From: Enoplosus armatus
Lineage: Eukaryota > Chordata > Actinopteri > Centrarchiformes > Enoplosidae
Length of the DNA: 64,000 nucleotides
NCBI RefSeq assembly: GCF_043641665.1
Contig: NC_092202.1
Coordinates: forward strand, 15,550,036-15,614,035
Direction of reading: 5' to 3'
This document shows positions 1-11,178 of this stretch, one piece after another. Positions within the stretch are counted from its first letter, which is position 1; every line of letters starts with the position of its first letter. The notes under the pieces were generated by a model that worked only from the letters and a program-made list of their open reading frames with translations, had not been told where the DNA came from and did not search any database. Position numbers and translations under genes: made by a program.

Positions 1-388
1 CCATCGTGGTTGTTAAATGAAAATGCCTCAACGGTGCTTAAACCCGTGCCATATTAGATAAAGACAATGAAAAAGGATTTTACTTTGGAAAGTCATCACT
101 AGTCGCTATTATGTGTTCTTTTGTTGCGACGGTCGTGCGGTAAACAGTAAAATCCCTAACCCTTTCACATTTTAGTAATCTACCAGGAATGTGTGTTTGC
201 ATTTTATTATCCAACGCAGTGCCTTGCCAGATGATGTTAAGCATATTGAAGAAAAAAACAACTCTGCATTGGCACCGCTTTTGGGCCAACAAAGTGTTTT
301 TTATTGTTGCTGACAAATGAGAAGGCTGTGTTCTGTCTGAACGTGGCCTCGTGACGCAGGAATGGGTCAGTGTTTTGCTGGAAGGTGT

Positions 389-937
389 TTAAAGGGGGCC
401 TATTGTGCTCACTTCCAGCTCTGTATTTTCATTTTGTGATTCCACTACAGCAGCTTTGCATGATTCACAGTTCAAAAAAAGTCCTGATTTATCTTCTACT
501 GGCCCTTCATGCAGCCCCCTCAGTTCACCCTCTGTCTGAAACAAGCCGTTTTTAGCTCCTGTCTCTTTAAGGAACCCCCCCCCCCCAAAAGCCCACTTTC
601 TTCTGATTGGCTGGCCAAGTTGCGAAAGAATTTCCAAAGGCAAACTATAAACCTAACGTTATTAAGCAACGTTGACATAAACATAAACATCCGGTCTGTG
701 CCTGGAGCAGAGATACCATATAAGGACATCCGTGCCTCTCTGACATCAGAGAGACACGGCGGTTGAAAAAACTGAAACGGAGCATTCAGAGCAGTCTGAA
801 GCCTGAGCTATTGGCTGACAGGGATTACTTTTACATACATTTACCTCATTATTTGGCTACATTTAGTATGAATATCCAACATTGGAACATTATATATATG
901 ACAGAAAATAAGGAAAAGCATAATAGGTCCTCTTTAA
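389..937 (+). mobile_element. TTAA-flanked MITE, near full length (copy A)
   Basis: This is a non-autonomous DNA transposon of about 550 bp. Both ends carry TTAA (389-392 and 934-937), and the ends form an imperfect terminal inverted repeat: TTAAAGGGGGCCTATTGTGC at the left, and the complement of the right end reads TTAAAGAGGACCTATTATGC. No coding capacity is visible. A TTAA target duplication is characteristic of piggyBac-type elements, so a piggyBac-derived MITE is the best inference, but no transposase is present to prove it. Related copies lie at 3523-4066 (inverted), 27964, 41836, 42913 and 55097. The 5' 170 bp are shared by most copies. The element lies about 1 kb upstream of the putative CpG-rich promoter. 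Confidence 0.8.
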
Positions 938-1759
938 CACTGGTAGGTAGACAGGGGGCTAGCTGGCAAAAAGTCAATGTCTAACAAGCTGTACCTTTCA
1001 GAAAAAAACACCAAACTACTGACGATTTTTTTTTGTAACTGTAAAACACCTCAATGTTGGAAACAAAGGCAAAGCCAAAATAGTTTGAATCCAGTTTCAG
1101 CTTTAATTGGCTTTGAGAACTTAATTTCAAGCTAACTGACTGCTCATTCATCCCCTGCTTATAATCCTGCAGGTTTTAAAATTGGCCGCAGAGCAATTAG
1201 TTTCAACTGGAGCCGGTTAGCGTCACCATTAGCTATCACTTTTCCCATTCACCCAGCATCCCCTGTGACAAATGGGACGGCTGGGGGTCTCTCCTCCCTC
1301 CTGGTGCCGCAACCCCCATAAGATAGGCCACCATCCCCCATAACCTGCTGCATGGTGATAATAGGCAGGTGTATGTGATATGATGATGATGATGCTGCTG
1401 CGGTGAATTTCATTGCATTTTTTTTTTTCTACTAGAAATCTAACATCTGTCTGCGAGATCTGACATTGTGAGGACAGAAAATGTGTGTGGGAGGCAGGAA
1501 TTTTGCTGCTGTCACCTGACACAGTATACAAATATGTATTTAGGCCACCCTCCCCCTCCTGTTCATCCTAAAAGCGCAAAATTAACTTGCAATGAACTTG
1601 ACTGGTGCAACTTTTGGCCATGCATGGTTCTCTGTAGTTGACGTATTGCACTGACAACATGGGATCCATCCCTGTCTTGTCAATGAAACGTTGCACTGAG
1701 CTAAAATAAGAGAGACCGGCTACTGGAGTGTGTGCTGGAGGAAGTGCAGCAACCCAGAT

Positions 1760-1918
1760 TCTCACACACACACACACACTGATACAGTGGAAGGGAGAAG
1801 AGAGAGATGTCATGCAAAATAAGAATCTTCCCTTGCTGCTTAGGCTATGTTCCAGAGCACAGTGAACTGGGATTGAGAGTGTGACACAGAAGGCGAGAGT
1901 GTGTGTGTGCGTGTGTGT
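1760..1918. repeat. CA/GT microsatellites upstream of the first exon
   Basis: A short (CA)n run sits near 1764-1780 and a (GT)n-rich run near 1897-1918. They lie just upstream of the CpG-rich block and could form alternating purine-pyrimidine DNA. No function can be read from them. Confidence 0.8.
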
Positions 1919-1939
1919 GAACGAAAAAGTGAGTGAGAG

Positions 1940-2168
1940 ACCCGGGGAGAACGTCATCTGCTTGGACTGGACTACCGGACTACGAGCATACGAGCACCGG
2001 CCGGAGGAGGGACAGTGGCTCGACTGTGTAGCCGGACAGAGAGTCACTGTGCTCGGACAGGAAGCCGTCGCCGTTGCCGGCCCCCTCGCGGCAGAAGCGG
2101 CCAGCGGGGGCTGAATGCTGGAGGACACCCGGAGCAGTTGTTCGGGAGTGATTGACAGGAGGGGGAAC
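1940..2168 (+). promoter_or_regulatory. CpG-rich putative promoter / 5' UTR of the upstream first exon
   Basis: CpG dinucleotides are abundant here (more than 20 in about 300 bp, counting into the exon) while flanking DNA is CpG-poor, which is typical of a vertebrate CpG-island promoter. There is no TATA box at a sensible distance. An upstream in-frame ATG at 2115 is preceded directly by a TGA and has a poor start context. The better start is 2169, with A at -3 and G at +4. The CpG-rich character continues more weakly to about 2,900. The exact transcription start cannot be placed from sequence alone. Confidence 0.55.
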
Positions 2169-2255
2169 ATGGCTTCTTCTCCGGTCACCCCAGCATCGCT
2201 CGAAGGAGGGACACCTTCACCCATCGGGAATGAGGAGCCCGCCACAACCCGACAG
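2169..2255 (+). CDS. Putative first coding exon (upstream isoform), 29 codons, gene not identified
   Basis: The frame opens with MASSPVTPASLEGG and ends EEPATTRQ, exactly 29 codons, at a CAG|GTACAC splice donor (2255/2256), so the exon ends in phase 0. The ATG has a good context (AACATGG). An in-frame ATG at 2115 would add 18 residues but has a weak context and follows a stop codon. The peptide is rich in Ser, Pro, Thr and Glu and looks disordered. It has no signal peptide or domain, so the protein family cannot be read from it. The CpG-rich setting, start context and donor together support a genuine first exon. A second 29-codon, phase-0 first exon lies at 52512, consistent with alternative promoters of one gene. 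An antisense open frame of 231 codons over the same DNA is a by-product of the CpG-rich composition. Confidence 0.5.
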
Positions 2256-2814
2256 GTACACACGTATGTGCACCCCTTCCATGCCCGATAACGTTCCCTT
2301 CACACTGAGGTGTCAAAAAAAAAACACAAGTTACCGAACTTCATTTGAAATATAGCAATTTAACACATCCTTAGGCATCTCCACACGCAAGTACGTGCAA
2401 GCGCAAAGATTTCTGATATAGTATGAGTCAACAGAAACGACTCTTTAATTCGGCATGCGTGTAATACCTTAACCAACGCTTAATTTGAAATTACATGCAA
2501 TCTTTTATTCGTTTCTCCCCACCAGTAACGTCCCGCAAACTAAACAGTGATGGGTTTGATGGGTTGATCATTTTGTATGACCCATTGTAAAAGTTCAGAT
2601 TTTATTGAAATTAGCGCCACTCGGTCAATCCAGTCCACGCCGAATTTAACACGACACATAAAGACACGCGCGAGCGTCCACGTCAGTCGATGTCATGCAT
2701 GTCACATTTGCTGGCGTCCGAGGGCACTAAACCCCGACATATTTTGAATTGAGTTTGGCGTGGCGTATCGTCGCCACTGACACTGACACTGAAGTGCTGG
2801 AGGGCAGTTTGTCC

Positions 2815-2837
2815 CATAAAAAAAAAAAAAAAAAAAC
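2815..2837. repeat. Poly(A) tract
   Basis: An uninterrupted A run of about 20 bases begins near 2818. No LINE or SINE body ending in this tail could be recognised beside it. Confidence 0.7.
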
Positions 2838-2921
2838 AGGGGGACAGCGGGCTCAAGCTGGAAAGGCGTTTCCCTGAAAGTGACACTTGCGCGGCCGTCC
2901 AAATCACCGCGCTGGAAAGTC

Positions 2922-2975
2922 ATGAAGTTGTCCTGCCTGCTAATCCTGTTACTGCCGCTGATCCAGAGCCAGTGA
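2922..2975 (+). CDS. Short ORF encoding a signal-peptide-like 17-mer
   Basis: The frame reads MKLSCLLILLLPLIQSQ and then TGA. It has a positive N-terminus, a leucine-rich hydrophobic core and a small or polar end, like a bare secretory signal sequence. It lies in the tail of the CpG-rich region, about 670 bp after the first exon. It might be an upstream ORF of an alternative transcript, the start of a spliced secreted-protein exon (the only nearby donor, CA|GTGATG, is weak), or chance. No conserved partner is visible. Confidence 0.2.
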   Translation: MKLSCLLILLLPLIQSQ

Positions 2976-3522
2976 TGGATGGTGTGTATATGAAGATGGC
3001 ACTGTTGATAATATCTAGCAAGTGTTTACAGTATATTGCCCCCCACCCCCAGTGCTTGCAAATTCACATTTGGCTTGGATTTGTTTTTAATCACAGTGAT
3101 GAGCGTATTGAAATATAAATGAAATCCATTTCTTTTTCATCTGCCTGCCAAACTGCCAGGTTACGGTGTGCCCGCGAATGAGTCATACAGAGGAGAGCCA
3201 TCGTGTGGCCCTCTCGGATGGCATGGAAACACAGCGTTCAGCCGCTATGCAGCATGTTGTCCTCGTAAAAAGGCGAATTTGTTTACAGCCCGCTCCAAAT
3301 TGGAGGGCTTCACAACAGGTGTACGGTGGTATCAGTGTCACCGGCTCCGGTGTCCTATTGGTGTACACACTGCTGGAGTGACAGGAATGCAAAGTGACTG
3401 CCAGATGCCACAGCCTGCAGGACTGCTTGTTCTCAAACCTGGGCGCAGGGGACTTCAGAGAGTCTGGATTTCAATACCCAGAAATCCTGCGCAGCGATGA
3501 CAGTAAACTGCACACATGCATG

Positions 3523-4066
3523 TTAAAGAGGACCTGTTATGCTTTTTCTTATTTTCTGTCATGTACATATAATGTTACTATGTTGGATATTCATACTAAA
3601 CGTCGCCAAAGTTGCCAAATAATGAGGTTAAACATATGTAAAAGTGATCCCTGTGAGCCAAAAGCTCAGGCTTCAGACTGCTCTGAACGCTCCGTTTCAG
3701 TTTTTTCAACCGCCGTGTCTCTCTGATGTCAGACAGGCCCGGATGTCCTAATATGGCATCTCCGCTCCAGGCAAAAACCAGATGTTTATGTTTATGTCAA
3801 TGTGCTTAGTAATGTTGGGTTTACAGTTTGCCTTTGGAAATTCTTCCAAAGACTTCTGGAACTTGGCCGGCCAATCAGACGGAAGTGGGCTTTTAGGGAG
3901 GGGAGGGGGCCTTAAAGAGACACAAGCTCAATTGGATTGTTTCAGACAGAGGGTGAACTGAGGGGGCCAGTAGAAGATAAATCAGGACTTTTCTGAACTG
4001 TGAATCATGCAAAGCTGCTCTAGTGGAATCACAAGATGAAAATATAGAGCTGGAAATGAGCATGTG
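3523..4066 (-). mobile_element. TTAA-flanked MITE, inverted copy B
   Basis: This is the reverse complement of the 389-937 element over nearly its whole length. It begins TTAAAGAGGACCTGTTATGC at 3523. The right end decays after a GAGCATG at about 4,060, so the second TTAA is lost. Differences from copy A are scattered substitutions and small indels, indicating an old insertion. It lies about 1.3 kb downstream of the first exon, so copies A and B flank that exon as inverted repeats about 2.6 kb apart. Confidence 0.78.
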
Positions 4067-5209
4067 TTTGGGAAATATAGAATTAGGGCTGGACACGTAT
4101 AATGATAAGAAGCCTGTTATCTGTTCTGGCAGGAAATACTATAATCCACAGTTTGGCCAAAGAAGAAATGACAATACATTGAGGCCACAGGCTAGGCATC
4201 AAAACAATATAAAATATGCATAGCAATAAGATTCTTAAATAGCAAAATCAGCAGTAGAGTTTTTGTGGGTGGCTGTTAGCTTTATGAGAAATAATCTGCA
4301 TTCCATCGTCAATTAATCAACCGTTGTCAAGTCCGAGCCCAAGTCACAAATCCAGTGAGCAAAATGCCTTTTGGGGTCTTTGAGTGCCTGACCACTGGAA
4401 TGGCGTGGCATGAAAACGTTTCCTTTCCAGTCTGTGTTATTAGAACTCGTACATAACCAAGACCAAATCCTTTTAGTGCATAGGCCTTAATAATCAAATA
4501 TTTAAGGTGTGTGGCCGCGCAGGGGCCGGCCTGATGCTGTTGTTACTTTTTGTATTGTTCTTGACATCTGATCACGTTTTTTGTTTTACTTTTTAAAAGT
4601 CTCAAATCGAGTTGTCAGGCAGTCTCAAGTAACTGCATTCTCAGAGCACTCACGTGAAAGTCAAGTCCTCTTAACTTTAGTGACTTTAAAAAGGTGCTGT
4701 GTGACGTTTTTGGCTACTGTTTTTTGCTGCAGGGCAACGCTGTGATGAGCGGGTCCCAGTTTTGTGTCTTTGTCTGAAGATTTTTTTTTTCCTGACCAAT
4801 GGGCGACCCTCGTTAACCAATCATTAACTGTTAACAGACAAAATTAAAATGTGCTATTAAGACTGGACAAATGTTTGAGACCCGTTAAAAAAAAGAAAAA
4901 AAGAACAATAGGCCTGTTACAAATGTTTCTTTTGTTTTTTATAATGTAGCCCCTGGTGTAAAAGTGAGTTAGTTCCTAATAATCAAGTTGGATGAAAATA
5001 ATTAAGTAAGGAAACGAAACTGAAGGTAATTTAGTTTAATAAAGGAATGAATGTTTGACAGACAAAGATAATTTAGTCATAAATATGGTAGGAAGTAAAC
5101 AGTTTAATAAGTAGTTAAAATTAACAGTTATAAACAGTGTTGAAGGCAAACAATAGGTTAAACTGAATTAAAAAAAATATAGAGCTATTCCGTGTGATTG
5201 GTTGCTGTA

Positions 5210-5770
5210 GGTATCAATTAGTGCCGCCTGTGGTAATTGGTTGCAGGTAAGGAAGAGGACGGTCGAGGGCGGGAACAGAACGGAGAGCGGGAGGAGAACG
5301 AAGCAGAGAGGGACGAAGAAAAAAAAGAGGGAGAAGCGCGGGGCAAGAGAAGTACAGAGAAACTGCGGTAGATAGCGGGTGAATGTTTAAATAAGCTGAA
5401 CAAACAGTCGCGGTAGCATACAACGCACATTAATTGCTCAGTCTCAGTTGACTAGGGGCATGTTTTTTTTTTTGTGCTAGTGTGTATGTGCTAAGCTAAA
5501 TGTCCAGTCGCTAGCCCAGAGGACGCCATTGCTGCTACGCTAAACGTCCGAAGTCGAGAGGACGCGTTTGCTGACCGGAAACGACCGTTGGTGTACTTTG
5601 TGTAGAGGATTCGTCCCCGCTGCTGTGTGGTTTCATCATCTGGACCAAGTTGCTCCCGGACTGACGCCGAACTGTGAGTTAGACTTTCTTTGCGTTAGCT
5701 CGGCTGAGGATGAGGATTCTGACGGCTGCACCCGCCGCGTGTGAGTCCGTGTGTCGGCCCACTGTTGCGT
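5210..5770 (+). other. CpG-rich, purine-rich block with a consensus splice donor
   Basis: This stretch stands out from AT-rich flanks by CpG density and by a purine-rich run (about 5,248-5,350). It ends near a GTGAGT donor-like site at 5671. It could be a non-coding first exon with its promoter, or the untranslated leader of a decayed transposable element (a hAT remnant follows at 6,080). No protein frame of note is present on the + strand. I see no feature that decides between the two. Confidence 0.3.
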
Positions 5771-6079
5771 ATATAGTCTGGCTAAGTACGTTTGAGTCTA
5801 CTAATTAATGGGAAAGAGTGGAAAAAGGTGTGAGAGATACTTTGCTAATTTTTGACAAGTGTAATATTATTGCAAGGTTTACTCTTTGTTGCTTCAAAGG
5901 GGTCTAATTTTGTGTTCCGTTAGGGTAGATATTATTTGTACATTTCAGACAAAAACTGACAGTAAACCGTTGTTCCCTTTCATGCCCAAGAGTTGTCTGA
6001 GGTCAGTAATTTGAAATGCAGCATAGTCAATGTGAACAATATTACCACTAAGGACAGCTCGTCTACTGGTTTTTTTATT

Positions 6080-6330
6080 CGGATATAGCGACGTGTCGAC
6101 ATGCTGTGGGGTTAGTCTGGTGCGCAGTCTGAGACCCCGCGGCGGAGAATAAGTACCCGCTCAGGTGGCACCGATGTCCGGTGAACGCAGGGATAGCGCC
6201 TCGCTAGAGTTGCCAGCCTCGGGAAGCGTGTCTGAATACTTATCCACTCATAAAGAAGGTCCAGTTGGGAGGGGGGCCAGTGTCTCTCATAGGTGTCCAC
6301 CTCTGTCTCTAGGTCATTAGCTTGATGAGG
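6080..6330 (-). pseudogene. hAT-family transposase C-terminal dimerisation domain, frameshifted remnant
   Basis: Minus-strand translation contains DTYERHWPPSQLDLLYEW, then RFPRLATLARRYPC and TSVPPERVL. These match the conserved hAT C-terminal dimerisation region (normally ending RFPxLAxLARxYLC and TSVPSERVFS). After ERVL the frame is lost, but the next conserved piece is visible in another frame as RLTPQHVD, so at least one frameshift separates them. The catalytic core and BED zinc finger are absent. The piece directly upstream on the minus strand (about 6,330-6,408) is shared with the same open frame, and an end-like CACTAGGGATGTTAAT lies at 6440-6455. This indicates an internally deleted, dead element. 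Confidence 0.7.
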
Positions 6331-6435
6331 GGTGCTGTAGTGGTCTCCCAGGAGCAACATCGTGGCTATCAATAATATATGTTTAGTTGACAGTATTAAA
6401 TTGGTCACAATTCTTATTGTCGTTAACGACTAAAG

Positions 6436-6455
6436 GGTTAATTATTAACATCCCT
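6436..6455 (-). mobile_element. Probable terminal end of the hAT remnant
   Basis: Read on the minus strand, this sequence begins CACTAGGGATGTTAAT, resembling hAT ends of the type (C/T)AGGGATGTTAAT known from fish. It lies upstream of the transposase C-terminus. The partner end was not found to the left. Confidence 0.4.
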
Positions 6456-6459
6456 AGTG

Positions 6460-9400
6460 CGTGCACATGTACGTGCACTATTGGGCAAGTGACTGGCCAT
6501 GGGGAGCACTGGGAAAAATGATGATGCTTGAAACTGAAGATGCAGGTTTTGTGTGTAGTCATAAGACTAAAAGATATGTTACTGGCATCAACATAAACAG
6601 AATATCTGGACTTTTATATTTGTTATAATTATACATGGTCTGTTGTGAATGTGTTGAGATTGGCCTGGGCTGACGTTCCATACCTGTCCTGAATCGTTAT
6701 CCTAGACAGGCACTCCAAGCGACATGATGCTCGCCCTCCTGCTGACGATTTTATGCTATTCAACTAATTAACAGTAGGTGGCAGTAATGTACAAAGCAGT
6801 GTAGCTTTGCACCAGCAGAAGTCAGGGCAATAAACAGCTGCTAGCTAGCAAACGTGGTTGCAAACGGCACAGTTTCAGCATTTGCAAATGTTTCACGAGA
6901 AAGAAAACGCATTTGACACGTTTGTCGAAACGTTTTGGTTGAAAGCTATGAATATAGATGCAACCACAGGGTACCTTTTTTAAATGTCAAAACTCAAAGT
7001 TTTAAGTCACAAGTCTACAGCTCTGCAATTCATTGCCCCTTGTGTACTTGATTTTATTGGCTTTTTTTCTGTGCCAACCGATCTTCACAGATTCATACGC
7101 TGGATGCTGCTTTACATCTTATTTTTTCAAGGGAATAATGACATATCTAACATGAGTGGAGACTTCATTGGTCCGCCAGGCAGATTGTTTTGTAGCTGTA
7201 TAATTTTACTTGATACAGATACAAACATGATTGAAGCCACTGTCAATTTTACGAATTACTAACTTTGGCAGCTCGTAGTGGTGGTCTAAGAAAAGACCCA
7301 GGTTGGTCTCTACCTTTCTGAGATGAATAGACTGAAAGCAAAACGAGGACTGCACCACCTTGCGCCTATGCCATCTATTGTGGCTTCTAAACAAAATGAA
7401 AATAGCTGCCCACAGACGCCGTAACGTTAGACATGATAAATGCGCTGTCTGTGGTTATTTGTTTGCTCATGGTTTTTCTTGATGATCCACGATGGTTCGG
7501 GTGATCCAAGGGTTGTTTTAATGGTGTGGTGTGAGTTGTTAAGTAAGGCTAAAAGACGCTTTAACTCACTGTGTCAAACCAAAACAAAATCAAAACAACC
7601 CCAAACAAACATTCATCAAAATAAGCAGAGAAACCAAAGGGTGGGGTAAATTTTAGCTAGCAAGCTATGATTAAACCAAATAGAATAGCCAAAACAAACA
7701 GCATTGAAAAGCTGTAGCTCATGGCGTACTGCACAGTTTCATTTAGGCACACCTGCCTTCATTAAAAATGTTCCCAAAATGAGGTCAGGTGATGCTATGC
7801 TCATGGTATAGCACCAAAGTACCACTATGTGCTGCCGAACTGATTACAATGAAATAATTGAAAACAAATGGGAAATTATATCATTATATATATAATATAT
7901 ATATAATATATATATATATATTATAACAGACATGGCTCTTAACGCCAGCGCTTTGAGAAATACTATCATCACGTACGATTCCTACAGATAGTGGCTTCTT
8001 ATAAACCTTCATACACATTTGCATTATGAACTCACGAGCCACCCCAGGGAGCATATGACTTCCTCTAGGCTACGCTGCCATGAAGAGCAAATGAGTTTCT
8101 TCCCTTCGTTTCACCTCAGAGTTGCTGTTTTGTAGCCATCATGGCCTTCAGCATATTCATCTCTGCGTGTGTGAAAGTGCTGGTGCGGCATGTGAGGCTG
8201 TGATGAAGGACCGGGGGGGGGGGTGAAGGTGTAGTTTGCCACCAGTTCTGCTCCTGTAGAGGAGGACATCTGCCACTCGGTTTTAATTGTCTTAGCCAAG
8301 GTCAGATTGTGACGCTGGCAGCACGATTCTGAAAGAGAGATGTTGGATGTTAACGGAAAGAGGGACATAGGAGAGAAGAGAAATGTAGTGTTTTGGTCGT
8401 GATCAGTTAAATGATCGATGGGGAGGGGGAGAGCAAGTTAGGGTTTGAATTTGAGACGTTTTGCCTGTTCAAATCCCAGAACAAGTTAGGTTTAACTCTG
8501 AAGGAGAAAGTGATGGAAAGGATCATTCTGGTTCATTATAACCGTCCTATAAATCTGAGAATGGGTTGAAATGTTTGGGGCTCAGGAGCAGCAGTGGGTG
8601 TCACAGTTGTGTTAAAAAGCACTAGAAAGGGTACATAGCCCCCCCCCCCCCCCCCACTGCAGTCCCAACGCCCAGCATCCTTCTCTGTCTCTGCCTCCAC
8701 CTTGCAGGACATGACGAAGCATTTTTCCGAGCAGAGTAGACACTTAAGAAAACGTGAGGTGCAGTACACTGGAGAATGGCCAGTGGTGTTTGTCAAAATC
8801 CGGACTACATTTCCCACAAATCCTTTTGTTGTTTATTTGCAAAGAAAAGAACAAACATTAACCAAAGCCTCTTCCCATTCCCTCCCCTCAGGGATGTTTA
8901 GACCGTTTTTTTTTTAAACAATATTCATTTGTCAACCTAAATCTTGTATCTGTATCTCACAATAAAAGCTCTAATCCAATGCATGCCACATACTCATAGT
9001 GCATCACAAACATAGAATAAAGAATATAATTCTTCTTTTGCAGATTTACTTTTTTCCTCTCACGTGTTGTTATTCAGTGTTTTGCTTTTGTCCTTGAAGC
9101 TTTAAATACCCTCCCTCCCCCACTTCAGTTCAACATAAATCACAGTTGATCATCTGTGAAAAATCACGTCAAACTGATTATTCAATGGATTAACATTTTG
9201 CTGTTATTGAAAGGAAGAAAATAACATCTTCTGATGTGTAGGAATTTGCTCATTTTAAAAGTTTAAAAATCGGGTTGAGACTTTAAATCCTTTATATAAG
9301 GGGCAAAGTAGAGGAAGTAACGAGGGGTTACCAGAGGTTTTACATTAGAGAAGAGAAGTGATATACTGAGGCAGGACACCTTTTTATAAATAAAAATGAC

Positions 9401-10765
9401 AGGCTGTAGCTCTGTTCTTGTATCTAGTGAGGACCAGCCAAGACAGAAACATGCCTTTATTCTGGTATAAGAAACCTATTCTATCTTTAGTTTCCTTCCA
9501 TTAAAATTGAGATGAAATGAAAAATACCTTTTTAGATCACATCCCAGGCCATATTGTACGATGATATGCAGTGCACACAAATGACAGTCAAACACAGCAG
9601 TAAAACAGGCCACAGTTTCAACTATGACATACTGAATGTGAATAAGCATCCGGATTAGGTCAACAAAATGTTAAGAAGTGGGCCTTTTTAATCATAATTT
9701 TTTGGCACATCCACCTATGAACGTTGGCTGACAGAAAATCAGCAGATGTCTGTAAAATCTCATTCATCATCCTGCCCACCAGCGCCCAACAAACCCAGCT
9801 ATTCAGCCCTATTCTCCCTCCGCTCACCTCCGTCAATATCCCACACATGCACTGCAACAGAGTGGAGAGGGTTAGGAATGGGGGGCCCGACAATCACAGC
9901 CTTGTTTTCTTCAGGCATGGCTGCACTGATGAGGAGCAGAGGTGTTTAGGGAGCCTGAAAATCAAATCAAATGTCAAAACTGTCGAGTTTGAACCATTAC
10001 GGTGGAAATCCCTGACTATTACAGCATTTTGACGTGAACAAAGGACGGTAAATGTTCACTATTTAAAAGAGTGACAATGTAAGAGGGGCTAAGCCAGTAT
10101 TATCCAATAGCATAGCCACAGTAGCAGTAGTTCAGTCCAACCTGCTCCAACTAGAGACAAGAAGATTAACAACAGCAGCAGGTCAGAACTGCTTGAAATC
10201 ATGCTCATGTTAATAGTTCTGGAGAGGAGACTGGATGATGTCCCACTGAAATGCGCTGATTTAAGGGTTGGTATTTCTATCAAGTTGACAAAAACTGCTG
10301 CGTCTATCTCTTTCAGGCGCCATTTTTGTCACTATTTTTCATGGACGTACATACCCCAAGGTTTTATTTCAGACATGGGGGCAATTTCTATCTGACCTCT
10401 GGTGACCTTCAGCATTGCATTTCTTCCAGTTTTTGCCCCATCATTCTGCAATATAATCATGTATATCTTTACCAAAATTGCATTTTTGTTCTAATAAAGA
10501 TGCTTATTTGCTGCCAGCTGCCTCAGCCCCTTTTAATATAAGTCCGCTTAGAGCACCAATTTGGCCAGGGTTGGGGCTCCTGACCCTACCAAGTATATGT
10601 GGTTTATTTCCAAGGTAGCTATAGGCGTATAGACAACATTCTACTGTATGTTATATGGAATTACATGGCTGTCATGTGTTGGACCGCATTTAAGAAATCA
10701 AGTAAGTGCTTCTATTCCTCCACGCCAGCGATATGTTTTCTGGTTGTCCATGTCTGGTCGCCCCA
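6460..10765. other. Intronic/intergenic DNA without recognised genes
   Basis: Apart from the AT palindrome at 7.9 kb and homopolymer runs (G at about 8213-8223, C at about 8641-8655) I recognise nothing here. Open frames are short, on both strands, and without domain motifs. A GTTCAAATCCC at 8464 resembles a tRNA B box but has no matching A box or cloverleaf. Confidence 0.5.
7876..7925. repeat. AT-rich palindromic microsatellite
   Basis: A run of alternating AT and TA with short TAA interruptions is strongly self-complementary and can form a cruciform. It lies in otherwise featureless AT-rich DNA. Confidence 0.75.
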
Positions 10766-10770
10766 TTCCA

Positions 10771-10809
10771 GTGAACGTGATATCTCAGGAACGCCTTGAG
10801 GGAATTTCA
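10771..10809 (+). repeat. Fragment of a common fish repeat
   Basis: The string GATATCTCAGGAACGCCT followed by TGAGGGAATTTC matches a repeat core that I recognise as widespread in teleost genomes. Only this short segment is preserved. Its class cannot be assigned from the fragment. Confidence 0.4.
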
Positions 10810-11102
10810 CATAGTAATCAAGTACATGTGTGCCATGTGTTTAGCCAATACATTTATGATAATCCTTCATTGATCAGTTCAACAATGTATATTCACTGGA
10901 ATCATACATATGTATCATCAATATGGTGATAACTTCCATGTATTCCAAAAATACACTTTTCCCTTTTTATTCAGTTCCTTCATAGTATTCACTACATATA
11001 ATATGAGTCTGGACAGACATGGATGGAAACTTGACTGGTTGGTGGAGGCAAACAACCGCAGGCGGTGATTCTAGTTTAACCATATCTGCAAAGCATTGAC
11101 AT

Positions 11103-11178
11103 TTGAGGTGAGTTGAAACTTCCATTGCTTATGGACCTAGTTGAGGTGAGTTGAAACTTCCATTGCTTATGGACTTAG
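11103..11178 (+). repeat. Tandem duplication of a 38-bp unit
   Basis: Two adjacent copies (11103-11140, 11141-11178) of a unit starting TTGAGGTGAGTTGAAACTTC differ at one base near the end. The near-identity implies a recent local duplication, for example by replication slippage. Confidence 0.95.

Noticed and set aside
1568..2263. 231-codon antisense frame over the CpG-rich first exon
   Set aside because: It overlaps the likely promoter in antisense, includes His-Thr repeats from CA runs, and has no domain. CpG-rich DNA lacks stop codons by composition.
8440..8480. Possible tRNA/SINE B box GTTCAAATCCC
   Set aside because: No A box at the right distance and no cloverleaf pairing; single short motif match.
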